In this document: in pieces, positions 56,664 to 64,000 of the stretch
Numbering within the stretch: position 1 is the first letter of the stretch
Layout of the letters: every line of letters starts with the position of its first letter
Origin: Alloyangia pacifica
GTDB taxonomy: Bacteria; Pseudomonadota; Alphaproteobacteria; Rhodobacterales; Rhodobacteraceae
NCBI RefSeq assembly: GCF_900116195.1
Contig: NZ_FOZW01000004.1
Location: forward strand, 124,001 to 188,000
Reading direction: 5' to 3'
Length of the DNA stretch: 64,000 bases
Program-made: the position numbers and the translations under genes
Notes under the pieces: model-generated
Databases searched by the model: none
Told to the model about the DNA's origin: nothing
Seen by the model: only the letters and a program-made list of their open reading frames with translations

Positions 56664-56679
56664 TTTACCAAATGGTAAA
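56664..56679. promoter_or_regulatory. RutR-like operator between the regulator and the amidohydrolase gene
   Basis: TTTACCAAATGGTAAA is a perfect 6+4+6 palindrome, 69 bp before the amidohydrolase start. It matches the E. coli RutR consensus TTGACCANNTGGTCAA except for the two symmetric third positions from each end. TTGACA at 56632-56637 upstream may be a -35 element, which would put the operator near the start of transcription, a repressing position. Confidence 0.7.
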
Positions 56680-56748
56680 AAACACGCGCGGCCCGCGCAA
56701 GCGCGACCGCGCATTGCAGACGCAAAGCAAGGCAGCGAGGACAAAAAG

Positions 56749-57999
56749 ATGGCGGCACCGGGCGAGAACCTCCGGATCGATGGCGACCGACTCTGGGACA
56801 GCCTGATGGAGATGGCCAAGATCGGCCCCGGCGTTGCGGGTGGCAACAACCGCCAGACGCTGACTGACGAGGACGCCGAGGGCCGCGCCCTGTTCCAGAG
56901 CTGGTGCGAGGACGCGGGCATGACCATGGGCGTCGATGCCATGGGCACGATGTTCGCCACCCGCGCCGGTGAGGACCCCGACGCCCTGCCGGTCTACGTC
57001 GGCTCGCACCTCGACACCCAGCCCACGGGCGGCAAGTACGACGGGGTGCTGGGCGTGCTCGGTGCGCTGGAAGCGGTGCGCACGATGAACGATCTCGGGA
57101 TCAAGACCAAGCACCCGATCGTGGTCACCAACTGGGCCAACGAGGAGGGCGGACGCTTTGCCCCCGCCATGCTGGCCTCGGGCGTCTTTGCCGGGGTGCA
57201 CGACCTCGACTACGCCTACGGACGCAAGGACCTGGAGGGTAAGACCTACGGCGACGAGCTGACCCGCATCGGCTGGAAGGGCGAGGAAGAGGTTGGCGCG
57301 CGCAAGATGCACGCCTACTACGAGCTGCACATCGAGCAGGGGCCGATCCTCGAGGCCGAGGGCAAGGACATCGGCGTGGTCACCCATTGCCAGGGGCTCT
57401 GGTGGCTGGAATTCACCCTGACCGGCAAAGCCGCGCACACCGGCTCCACGCCGATGAACATGCGGGTGAACGCCGGGCTCGCCATGAGCCGCATCTTCGA
57501 GATGGTGCAGGAAGTGGCCATGGCCGCCCAGCCCGGTGCCGTCGGCGGCGTGGGGCAGGTGACCTTTTCCCCCAACTCCCGCAACGTGCTGCCGGAAACC
57601 GTGGTCTTCACCGTCGACATCCGCTCTCCCGATCTGGACAAGCTGAACGCCATGCGCGCCGAGATCGAGCGCCGCGCGCCCGAGATCTGCGCCGAGCTGG
57701 AGGTCGGCTGCGCGGTCGAGCCTGTGGGCCATTTCGACCCGGTCACCTTCGCCCCCGAACTGGTCGAGAACGTACGCAACGCCGCCGAGCGGCTGGGCTA
57801 TTCGCATCTCAACATCATCTCGGGCGCGGGCCACGACGCCTGCTGGGCAGCCAAGGTGGCCCCGGCGACCATGGTCATGTGCCCCTGCGTCGAAGGCATC
57901 TCGCACAACGAGGCCGAGGAGATCTCGAAGGACTGGGCGACGGCGGGGACCGACGTGCTGTTCCACGCGGTGCTCGAGACCGCGGAGATTGTCGCCTGA
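56749..57999 (+). CDS. Zn-dependent N-carbamoyl-amino-acid amidohydrolase (beta-ureidopropionase type)
   Basis: A 416-residue M20/M28-type peptidase-fold enzyme. Metal and substrate motifs: VGSHLDTQPTGGKYDGVLG (dinuclear zinc site), NWANEEGGRFAPAM and HIEQGPILEAEG, SGAGHDACWAAKVAPATMVMCPCVEGISHNEAEE. Together with PreTA and the dihydropyrimidinase it completes the pathway: it hydrolyses N-carbamoyl-beta-alanine to beta-alanine. Close relatives cleave other N-carbamoyl or formyl compounds; context favours the pyrimidine one. Start 56749 follows GAGGACAAAAAG; the long upstream frame is not translated. Confidence 0.9.
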   Translation: MAAPGENLRIDGDRLWDSLMEMAKIGPGVAGGNNRQTLTDEDAEGRALFQSWCEDAGMTMGVDAMGTMFATRAGEDPDALPVYVGSHLDTQPTGGKYDGVLGVLGALEAVRTMNDLGIKTKHPIVVTNWANEEGGRFAPAMLASGVFAGVHDLDYAYGRKDLEGKTYGDELTRIGWKGEEEVGARKMHAYYELHIEQGPILEAEGKDIGVVTHCQGLWWLEFTLTGKAAHTGSTPMNMRVNAGLAMSRIFEMVQEVAMAAQPGAVGGVGQVTFSPNSRNVLPETVVFTVDIRSPDLDKLNAMRAEIERRAPEICAELEVGCAVEPVGHFDPVTFAPELVENVRNAAERLGYSHLNIISGAGHDACWAAKVAPATMVMCPCVEGISHNEAEEISKDWATAGTDVLFHAVLETAEIVA

Positions 58000-58111
58000 G
58001 GCGGACGCCAGATAAGGGGCTCTGCCCCGCCCGCGGCCTCCGGGCCGCGGACTCCCCGGGATTTTTCGGTCTAGACGAAGCCCCGGGCCCGGATTTCCAA
58101 GGGAGGAAAAG
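58000..58111. repeat. GC-rich intergenic element with strong hairpin
   Basis: The gap holds CCGCGGCC (58031-58038) pairing with GGCCGCGG (58043-58050), then CCCCGGGATTTTTCGG. GGGGCTCTGCCCC-type runs followed by CCCCGGGATTTTT are, from general knowledge, common dispersed intergenic elements in Roseobacter genomes. Only one copy is seen here. The hairpin lies between two genes of one apparent operon and might tune read-through or mRNA decay. Confidence 0.45.
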
Positions 58112-59563
58112 ATGTCCACAGTGATCAAGGGCGGCACCATCGTCACCGCCGACCTGAGCTTTGACGCCGATGTGCTGGTCGAAGGCGGCCGCATCGTAGA
58201 GATCGGCCAGAACCTCAAGGGCGACGAGGTGCTCGATGCCTCGGGCTGCTACGTGATGCCTGGCGGGATCGACCCGCACACCCACCTCGAAATGCCTTTC
58301 ATGGGCACCTATTCCGCCGACGACTTCGACAGCGGCACCCGCGCGGCGCTGGCCGGGGGAACGACCATGGTCGTCGACTTCGCACTGCCCTCGCCGGGGC
58401 AGGGGCTGCTCGACGCGCTGCAGATGTGGGACAACAAGTCGACCCGCGCGCATTGCGACTACTCCTTCCACATGGCGGTCACCTGGTGGAGCGAGCAGGT
58501 GTTCAACGAGATGAAGGAGGTGGTCGACCGCGGCATCACCACCTTCAAGCACTTCATGGCCTACAAGGGCGCGCTGATGGTGAACGACGACGAGCTCTTC
58601 GCCTCGTTCCAGCGCTGCGCCGAACTGGGAGCTATCCCGCTGGTACATGCAGAGAACGGTGACGTGGTGGCTGAGCTCTCGGCCAAGCTGCTCGCCGCCG
58701 GCAACAACGGCCCCGAGGCGCATGCCTATTCCCGCCCGCCGCAGGTCGAGGGCGAGGCCACCAACCGCGCCATCATGATCGCCGACATGGCGGGCGTGCC
58801 GCTCTACGTGGTGCACGTGAGCTGCGAGGAGAGCCACGAGGCGATCCGCCGCGCCCGCCAGGCGGGCAAGCGGGTCTGGGGCGAGCCGCTGATCCAGCAC
58901 CTGACCCTGGATGACAGCGAATACGCCAACCCCGACTGGGATCACGCCGCGCGCCGGGTGATGTCGCCGCCGTTCCGCAACAAGGCGCATCAGGACAGCC
59001 TCTGGGCCGGGCTGGCGGCGGGCTCGCTCTCCTGCGTAGCCACCGACCACTGCGCCTTCACCACAGATCAGAAACGGTATGGCGTCGGCGATTTCACCAA
59101 AATCCCCAATGGCACCGGCGGGCTCGAGGACCGGCTGCCGATGCTCTGGACGCAGGGCGTCGCCACCGGCCGTCTGACGCCGCAGGAGTTCGTCGCGGTC
59201 ACCTCGACCAATATTGCCAAGATCCTCAACATCTACCCGCGCAAGGGGGCCATTCTTGTCGGCGCTGATGCCGACATCGTGGTGCTCGACCCGAACCGCG
59301 AGAAGGTGATCTCGGCCAAGACCCAGCAGTCGGCCATCGACTACAACGTCTTCGAGGGCATGACCGTGAAGGGCCTGCCGCGCTTCGTGCTGAGCCGGGG
59401 CAAGGTCTCGGTGACCGAAGGCGCGCTGAGCTCGGAGGAGGGCCACGGCCAGTTCGTCGCCCGGCCGCCCGCCGGGCCGGTGAGCAAGGCGCTGAGCTCA
59501 TGGAAGGAGCTGACCGCGCCGCGCAAGGTGGAACGAAGCGGCATCCCGGCCTCCGGGGTGTGA
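58112..59563 (+). CDS. hydA: dihydropyrimidinase
   Basis: A 483-residue amidohydrolase that opens dihydrouracil or dihydrothymine to the N-carbamoyl-beta-amino acid. The binuclear zinc site is complete: GIDPHTHLE (54-62), the carboxylated lysine in FKHFMAYKG, HAENGDV and HVSCEES, and ATDHCAFTT with the final aspartate. Ribosome site GGGAGGAAAAG. It stands between the amidohydrolase and a transporter, so the two hydrolytic steps and the uptake system are on one strand. Confidence 0.95.
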   Translation: MSTVIKGGTIVTADLSFDADVLVEGGRIVEIGQNLKGDEVLDASGCYVMPGGIDPHTHLEMPFMGTYSADDFDSGTRAALAGGTTMVVDFALPSPGQGLLDALQMWDNKSTRAHCDYSFHMAVTWWSEQVFNEMKEVVDRGITTFKHFMAYKGALMVNDDELFASFQRCAELGAIPLVHAENGDVVAELSAKLLAAGNNGPEAHAYSRPPQVEGEATNRAIMIADMAGVPLYVVHVSCEESHEAIRRARQAGKRVWGEPLIQHLTLDDSEYANPDWDHAARRVMSPPFRNKAHQDSLWAGLAAGSLSCVATDHCAFTTDQKRYGVGDFTKIPNGTGGLEDRLPMLWTQGVATGRLTPQEFVAVTSTNIAKILNIYPRKGAILVGADADIVVLDPNREKVISAKTQQSAIDYNVFEGMTVKGLPRFVLSRGKVSVTEGALSSEEGHGQFVARPPAGPVSKALSSWKELTAPRKVERSGIPASGV

Positions 59564-59621
59564 CATAGACAGATCGAGACCGGGGCAGGGGGCCGGAAGA
59601 CGCCCCCGCCCCGCACAGGGA

Positions 59622-60449
59622 ATGAAGATGATGACAGAACAAGCGGCCGCATCAGCGGCCAGCGTCCCGCAGACCCCGACGGTGATCTCGGCGCAGGGGC
59701 TGAACCTCGTCTACGAAACGAGCGACGGCCCGGTGCAGGCGCTCAAGGACGTGGACCTGAAGATCGGCAAGGGCGACTTCGTCTCCTTCATCGGTCCCTC
59801 GGGCTGCGGCAAGACCACCTTTTTGCGGGTGATGGCGGACCTCGAGACGCCGACCTCGGGCACGGTGCTGGTCAACGGCGTGCCCCCCGAGGTCGCGCGC
59901 AAGGCGCGTGCCTATGGCTATGTCTTCCAGGCGGCGGGGCTCTATCCGTGGCGCACCATCGGCGGCAACATCCGCCTGCCGCTGGAGATCATGGGCTATT
60001 CGAAACCCGAGCAGGCAGAGCGCGTGCAGCGTGTTCTGGAGCTGGTGGAGCTGGCAGGCTTCGAGAAGAAATATCCCTGGCAGCTTTCGGGCGGCATGCA
60101 GCAGCGGGCCTCGATTGCCCGCGCGCTGGCGTTTGATGCGGACATCCTGCTGATGGACGAACCCTTCGGCGCGCTCGACGAGATCGTGCGCGACCACCTC
60201 AACGAGCAGCTCCTGGCGCTCTGGGCGCGCACCGAGAAGACCATCTGCTTCGTCACCCACTCGATCCCCGAGGCCGTGTACCTGTCGACCAAGATCGTCG
60301 TCATGTCGCCGCGGCCGGGGCGGATCACCGACGTGATCGAAAGCCCGCTGCCGAAGGAGCGCCCGCTGGAAATCCGCGATAGCCCGGAGTTCCTCGAGAT
60401 CGCCCACCGCGTGCGAGAGGGGCTGCGGGCGGGGCATGCCTATGACTGA
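59622..60449 (+). CDS. ABC transporter ATP-binding protein (nitrate/sulfonate/pyrimidine-type)
   Basis: A 275-residue ATPase. Walker A is GPSGCGKTTF, the signature LSGGMQQRASIARAL and Walker B ILLMDEPFGALDE are intact. The family (SsuB/TauB-like) works with NMT1/THI5-type binding proteins. Three in-frame starts exist (59622, 59628, 59631); AGGGA fits 59628 best, which would shorten the protein by two residues. A 266-bp gap with an inverted repeat lies between it and the next gene. Confidence 0.9.
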   Translation: MKMMTEQAAASAASVPQTPTVISAQGLNLVYETSDGPVQALKDVDLKIGKGDFVSFIGPSGCGKTTFLRVMADLETPTSGTVLVNGVPPEVARKARAYGYVFQAAGLYPWRTIGGNIRLPLEIMGYSKPEQAERVQRVLELVELAGFEKKYPWQLSGGMQQRASIARALAFDADILLMDEPFGALDEIVRDHLNEQLLALWARTEKTICFVTHSIPEAVYLSTKIVVMSPRPGRITDVIESPLPKERPLEIRDSPEFLEIAHRVREGLRAGHAYD

Positions 60450-60716
60450 TCTCAAAATAGTGGACATTTGCGGCGGTTCGGGCGCTGCGACCCGGAGCGC
60501 GCCAAGACATCGCCGCGCCCCGGTGCCGCCCCGCAGAAGGTCTCGGAACGCGGGCTCCCCTTTCACCTTTCGCGGTCATCGGCTCTCCAGCCTGTACCGC
60601 GCCACGAAGAAACCACGCAATCCTTTCATCTTTCTAAAAATACTCATGGATCACCGTGGACCGGGTGCGCCGAATTTTGAGTATTTGAGGAAAGATGAAA
60701 GCAGCGGGGCCGCGCG
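60450..60716. other. gap between transporter ATPase and GNAT genes
   Basis: A frame at 60436-60720 is open but has no recognisable product or ribosome site, and looks random. The right part holds the inverted repeat at 60624-60700. Nothing else is seen. Confidence 0.5.
60624..60700. repeat. 23-bp inverted repeat bracketing a 31-bp spacer
   Basis: The left arm (60624-60646, starting TTTCATCTTTC) and the reverse complement of the right arm (60678-60700) agree at 20 of 23 positions. The right arm contains GAGTATTTGAGG and AAAGATGAAAG, a wording I recall as frequent in Roseobacter intergenic DNA. The right arm ends 17 bp before the GNAT start. It may be a dispersed palindromic repeat or a transcript-stability element. 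Confidence 0.65.
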
Positions 60717-61148
60717 ATGACAGAACTCCAGGTGAGGCGTGCGACCGAGGCCGATATTCCCGCCTGTGCCGCGGTGGTGAACGGCTGGATCGATGCGACG
60801 GAGTGGTTCCCACGCATCTATAGTCCGGGCGTGATCGAGGGCTTCCTGCGCGAGGCGTTTTCGTTGCGCGAGATCTGGGTGATCGGCGCGCCCGTCGAGG
60901 GCTATATCTCGATCGACCCCGAGATCGGCAAGGTCGGGGCGCTCTACTGCGCGCGCAGCGGCGCGGGGCTCGGCAAGGCGCTGCTCGACAAGGCCAAGGA
61001 GGGGCGGGCACGGCTCTTCCTGCACACGCATGTGACAAACCTCGCGGCGCAGCGCTTCTACCGGCGCGAGGGCTTCCGAGATGCGGGCGAGGTCGATCCC
61101 GAGCCGCCCGAGACCCTGCGCGAGCTGCGGATGGAGTGGCGGCGATGA
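60717..61148 (+). CDS. GNAT-family N-acetyltransferase
   Basis: A 143-residue acetyltransferase. The fold is clear: RRATEADIPACAAVVNGWI, then the acetyl-CoA-binding segment SGAGLGKALLDKAKEG (with the R/Q-x-x-G-x-G/A loop) and LHTHVTNLAAQRFYRREGF. Substrate unknown. Its stop overlaps the start of the first permease (ATGA), so it is part of the transporter operon, which suggests a substrate connected with pyrimidine breakdown, such as an amine or beta-alanine-type product. That is inference only. Confidence 0.85.
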   Translation: MTELQVRRATEADIPACAAVVNGWIDATEWFPRIYSPGVIEGFLREAFSLREIWVIGAPVEGYISIDPEIGKVGALYCARSGAGLGKALLDKAKEGRARLFLHTHVTNLAAQRFYRREGFRDAGEVDPEPPETLRELRMEWRR

Positions 61149-62005
61149 AGAACGTGATCCCCGTGTTGACCGTCGTACTGGCGATCCTGGTGATCTGGTA
61201 CGGCAGCGCCGTCATGCTCAACAAGCAATGGGTGCTCGACCAGGCCGCGCGCCAGGACCGTGTATTGACCACGCCCGAGCTGATCGCCGAGACTTGGGCG
61301 CAGGACAAGCCCAAGCTGCCCGCGCCGCACCAGGTGGCCTTGGAGCTCTGGGACACGGTGGCGATGAAGAAACCCACCTCCAAGCGCAGCCTCGTCTATC
61401 ACGCCTGGGTCACGATGAGCGCCACGGTGCTGGGCTTTGGCCTTGGTACGTTGCTCGGCTTCGCGCTGGCGGTGGGCATCGTCTACAACCGGGTGATGGA
61501 CAAATCGGTGATGCCCTGGGTGATCGCCAGCCAGACCATCCCGATCCTCGCCATCGCGCCGATGATCATCGTGGTGCTGAACGCCATCGGCATCTCGGGA
61601 CTGCTGCCCAAGGCGATGATCTCGATGTACCTGTCGTTCTTCCCGGTGGTGGTGGGCATGGTAAAGGGGCTGCGCAGCCCCGACGCCATGCAGCTCGACC
61701 AGATGCGCACCTGGAGCGCCACCCGCGCGCAGGAGTTCTGGCGGCTGCGGCTGCCGGCCTCGATGCCCTATCTCTTCGCCTCGATGAAGATCGCCATGGC
61801 GGCAAGCCTCGTCGGGGCCATTGTCGGCGAGCTGCCGACCGGCGCGGTGGCGGGGCTGGGCGCGCGACTTCTCGCCGGGAGTTACTACGGTCAGACCATC
61901 CAAATCTGGTCGGCGCTGCTGATGGCGGCGGCGCTGGCGGCGGCGCTGGTGGGGCTGATCGGCCTCATCCAGCGCATCACCCTGAAGCGGATGGGCATGG
62001 CATGA
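61145..62005 (+). CDS. ABC transporter permease, first subunit
   Basis: A 286-residue membrane protein. An N-terminal hydrophobic segment is followed by a long hydrophilic loop (about 30-85) and a block of about five helices with the coupling EAA-like loop (FWRLRLPASMPYLFASMKIAMAASL). Family: SsuC/TauC-type permeases. Starts at the ATGA shared with the GNAT stop and ends at the ATGA shared with the second permease. The long N-terminal hydrophilic part distinguishes it from the usual 250-260-residue form. Confidence 0.88.
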   Translation: MKNVIPVLTVVLAILVIWYGSAVMLNKQWVLDQAARQDRVLTTPELIAETWAQDKPKLPAPHQVALELWDTVAMKKPTSKRSLVYHAWVTMSATVLGFGLGTLLGFALAVGIVYNRVMDKSVMPWVIASQTIPILAIAPMIIVVLNAIGISGLLPKAMISMYLSFFPVVVGMVKGLRSPDAMQLDQMRTWSATRAQEFWRLRLPASMPYLFASMKIAMAASLVGAIVGELPTGAVAGLGARLLAGSYYGQTIQIWSALLMAAALAAALVGLIGLIQRITLKRMGMA

Positions 62006-62841
62006 TCTGGATTGTTGCAGGGCTGATCGTCTGGGCGCTGGGACTCTGGGCCAACGTCCGGCTGTCGAAACGCAAGACCAGCGCCGCGGCGCTGGCGGTG
62101 CCGGTGATCTTCGGGCTAGTGCTGGTCTTCGTCTGGGAAGCGGTGGTGCGCGGCTTCGGCATCTCGCCGGTGCTGCTGCCCGCGCCCTCGGTGATCGCGG
62201 CGCGCTTCGGGCAATCGTCGGGGGTGCTCTGGCAGGACTTCGTGCAGACCGTGCTGAAGGGCGCGCTCACCGGCTACGTTCTGGGGTGCGGCGCGGCGCT
62301 GCTGACGGCCATCGTCGTCGACCGCTTCGACTTCCTGCGGCGGGGCCTCTTGCCGGTGGGCAACTTCGTCGCGGCGCTGCCGATCATCGGCATCGCGCCC
62401 ATTCTGGTGATGTGGTTCGGCTTCGACTGGCAGTCGAAGGCGGCAGTGGTGGTGGTCATGGTGTTCTTCCCGGTGCTGGTCAACGCGGTGCAGGGGCTGG
62501 CGGACACCAGCGCCATGCAGCGCGACCTGATGCGCACCTATGCCGCCGGGTACTGGACCAGCCTGTGGAAGCTGCGCCTGCCCGCGGCGCTGCCCTTCAT
62601 CTTCAACGGGCTGAAGATCGCCTCCACCCTCGCGCTGATCGGCGCCATCGTGGCCGAGTTCTTCGGCTCGCCGATCACCGGGATGGGCTTTCGCATTTCC
62701 ACCAGCGTCGGGCTTTTGCAGCTCGACCTCGTGTGGGCAGAGATCGTGGTGGCCGCGCTTGCGGGCTCGGCTTTCTACGGCGGCGTGGCGCTGATCGAAC
62801 GCGCCGCGACCTTCTGGCACCCGTCGCAGCGGGGCCGGTGA
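62002..62841 (+). CDS. ABC transporter permease, second subunit
   Basis: A 279-residue membrane protein with about six hydrophobic helices and the coupling segment LWKLRLPAALPFIFNGLKIASTLALIG, again SsuC/TauC-like. It starts inside the stop of the first permease (ATGA overlap). Two different permeases imply a heterodimeric transmembrane channel, less common than the homodimer in this family. The frame also runs open upstream from 61081, which is only a GC-driven artefact. Confidence 0.9.
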   Translation: MIWIVAGLIVWALGLWANVRLSKRKTSAAALAVPVIFGLVLVFVWEAVVRGFGISPVLLPAPSVIAARFGQSSGVLWQDFVQTVLKGALTGYVLGCGAALLTAIVVDRFDFLRRGLLPVGNFVAALPIIGIAPILVMWFGFDWQSKAAVVVVMVFFPVLVNAVQGLADTSAMQRDLMRTYAAGYWTSLWKLRLPAALPFIFNGLKIASTLALIGAIVAEFFGSPITGMGFRISTSVGLLQLDLVWAEIVVAALAGSAFYGGVALIERAATFWHPSQRGR

Positions 62842-62896
62842 AACAGAAAACTGCGAAGAAAAGACCAAGAAACGCGCAATGCAACAGGAGAGTATG

Positions 62897-63889
62897 ATGA
62901 CCAAGTTTACCGGATGGGGGATCGCCTCGGCGATGCTGCTCGCGGCGGGCGGCGCGCAGGCCGCGGACGAGCTGACGCTGCAGCTCAAGTGGGTGACGCA
63001 GGCGCAGTTCGCCGGCTATTACGTGGCCGCCGACAAGGGCTTCTACGACGAAGAAGACCTCGACGTGACGATCAAGCCGGGTGGGCCCGACATTGCGCCC
63101 GTGCAGGTGCTGCTTGGCGGCGGGGCTGACGTGATGGTCGATTGGCTGCCCTCGGCACTGGCCGCGCGCGAGAACGGCGCACCGATCGTCAACATCGCCC
63201 AGCCCTTCAAGTCCTCTGGGCTGATGCTCACCTGCCTCAAGGAGCACGGCATCGAAAGCCCGGCCGACTTCCCCGGCCACACGCTCGGCACTTGGTTCTT
63301 CGGCAACGAGCTGCCGCTCTACTCGTGGATGTCGAAGCTGGGCTACGCCACCGATGGATCCGACGGCGGGGTGACCATCCAGAAGATCAACTTCAACGTC
63401 GATCCGCTGCTGCAAAAGCAGGTCGAATGCGCCACCACCATGACCTACAACGAGTACTGGCAGGTGATCGACGCGGGGCTGACACCCGAGGACCTCGTGG
63501 TCTTCAAGTATCAGGACGAGGGCATCGCGACGCTCGAGGACGGTCTCTATACGTCCGAAGAGAACCTCGCCGATCCCGAGATGACCGACAAGCTGGTGCG
63601 CTTCGTGCGGGCCTCGATGAAGGGCTGGAAATACGCCGAGGAGAACCCGGATGAGGCCGCCGATATCGTGCTCGAGAACGACGAGACCGGCGCCCAGACC
63701 GAGGAGCACCAGAAGCGCATGATGGGTGAGATCGCCAAGTTGACCGCCGGTTCGAACGGTGCGCTGGACCCGGAGGACTTCACCCGCACCGTCGAGGTTC
63801 TGCTGAGCGCCGGCGCCGATCCGGTGATCACCAAGGACCCGGGTGAAGCCGCCTGGACCCATGCGATCACCGACGAGGCGCTGAAGTAA
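62897..63889 (+). CDS. NMT1/THI5-like periplasmic substrate-binding protein
   Basis: A 330-residue exported protein with a signal peptide (ending GAQAADE). LQLKWVTQAQFAGYYVAADKGFYDEEDLDVTI is the N-terminal lobe signature of the NMT1/THI5 family, and the GGGADVMVDWLPSALAAREN region lines the pocket. Relatives bind thiamine precursors (HMP), riboflavin or nitrate/sulfonates. Context with the pyrimidine pathway suggests a pyrimidine base or derivative. The ATG at 62897 follows AGGAGAG at good spacing; 62894 is an alternative. A terminator follows. Confidence 0.88.
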   Translation: MTKFTGWGIASAMLLAAGGAQAADELTLQLKWVTQAQFAGYYVAADKGFYDEEDLDVTIKPGGPDIAPVQVLLGGGADVMVDWLPSALAARENGAPIVNIAQPFKSSGLMLTCLKEHGIESPADFPGHTLGTWFFGNELPLYSWMSKLGYATDGSDGGVTIQKINFNVDPLLQKQVECATTMTYNEYWQVIDAGLTPEDLVVFKYQDEGIATLEDGLYTSEENLADPEMTDKLVRFVRASMKGWKYAEENPDEAADIVLENDETGAQTEEHQKRMMGEIAKLTAGSNGALDPEDFTRTVEVLLSAGADPVITKDPGEAAWTHAITDEALK

Positions 63890-63925
63890 AGGTCTCGAGC
63901 GCACGCGAAAAATCGATCTAAAAAA

Positions 63926-63957
63926 TTGGGGGTGGCGCTCGGTGCCACCCCCTTCTT
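63926..63957 (+). terminator. intrinsic terminator at the end of the transporter operon
   Basis: GGGGGTGGC (63928-63936) pairs with GCCACCCCC (63944-63952) over a 7-nt loop, followed by TTCTTC. It lies about 37 bp after the binding-protein stop and marks the end of the pyrimidine cluster. Confidence 0.7.
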
Positions 63958-64000
63958 CATGAAATCACTGGTAGTCTTGACCGGGGGATGCGCGGGGTAA

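Noticed and set aside
60436..60720. A 94-codon frame between the transporter ATPase and the GNAT gene
   Set aside because: It runs through the inverted repeat and has no recognisable protein features.
61081..62841. A single 586-codon frame that would fuse the permeases
   Set aside because: Its first part is out of frame with the real first permease. The two permeases are separate genes joined by an ATGA overlap.

Overview
The window looks like chromosomal DNA of a Rhodobacteraceae (Roseobacter-group) alphaproteobacterium. The evidence is high GC, strongly GC-biased codons, many GTGA/ATGA start-stop overlaps, an alphaproteobacterial RpoH-type promoter before dnaK, and family-typical gene orders: lptC-lptA-lptB-hpf-ptsN, rimP-nusA-ylxR-infB, phbA/phbB and a reductive pyrimidine catabolism cluster. 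The genus is not fixed. Most of the window is core genome. I saw no insertion sequence, prophage, CRISPR array, rRNA or tRNA.

Layout: 1-2.7 kb holds a PfkB-type kinase fragment, endonuclease III, an Ada-like alkyl transferase and an OmpA-type lipoprotein. 2.8-4.46 kb holds an isolated polyprenyl-phosphate sugar transferase behind a long non-coding leader. 4.46-8.3 kb is a short RNase D, the Lpt lipopolysaccharide export genes, and the ribosome hibernation and PTS-Ntr genes. 8.4-18.8 kb is a surface-polysaccharide locus: a sulfotransferase, four glycosyltransferases, GalE, GalU, the PAP phosphatase CysQ and a KpsM-like permease. 18.9-32.6 kb is housekeeping: COG3650 protein, AlkB, DnaK/DnaJ, RadC, a phosphate-binding/OmpA fusion, SecA, a parvulin, ArgJ and MutT. 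A 40-residue orphan protein sits in an AT-rich gap at 32.77 kb.

33.1-38.5 kb is the rimP-nusA-ylxR-infB operon, read leftward, with a terminator-like hairpin in its leader. 38.9-47.3 kb carries a zinc peptidase, a MarR/FUSC pair, a TPR protein, IspE, a polyprenyl synthase, a DUF2007 protein, a methyltransferase and a YdcH-like peptide. 47.6-52.9 kb has a VOC dioxygenase, the PHB genes, an EAL protein and rpsD.

53.0-63.9 kb is the most system-like region. It holds PreT/PreA (dihydropyrimidine dehydrogenase), a RutR-like TetR regulator, an N-carbamoyl-amino-acid amidohydrolase and a dihydropyrimidinase. These are followed by an ABC transporter of the NMT1/THI5 class with a GNAT acetyltransferase embedded in it. 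Two near-identical palindromes (53010-53025 and 56664-56679), close to the E. coli RutR consensus, lie before both catabolic transcription units. The simplest reading is a uracil/thymine-type import-and-degradation regulon with its own repressor.
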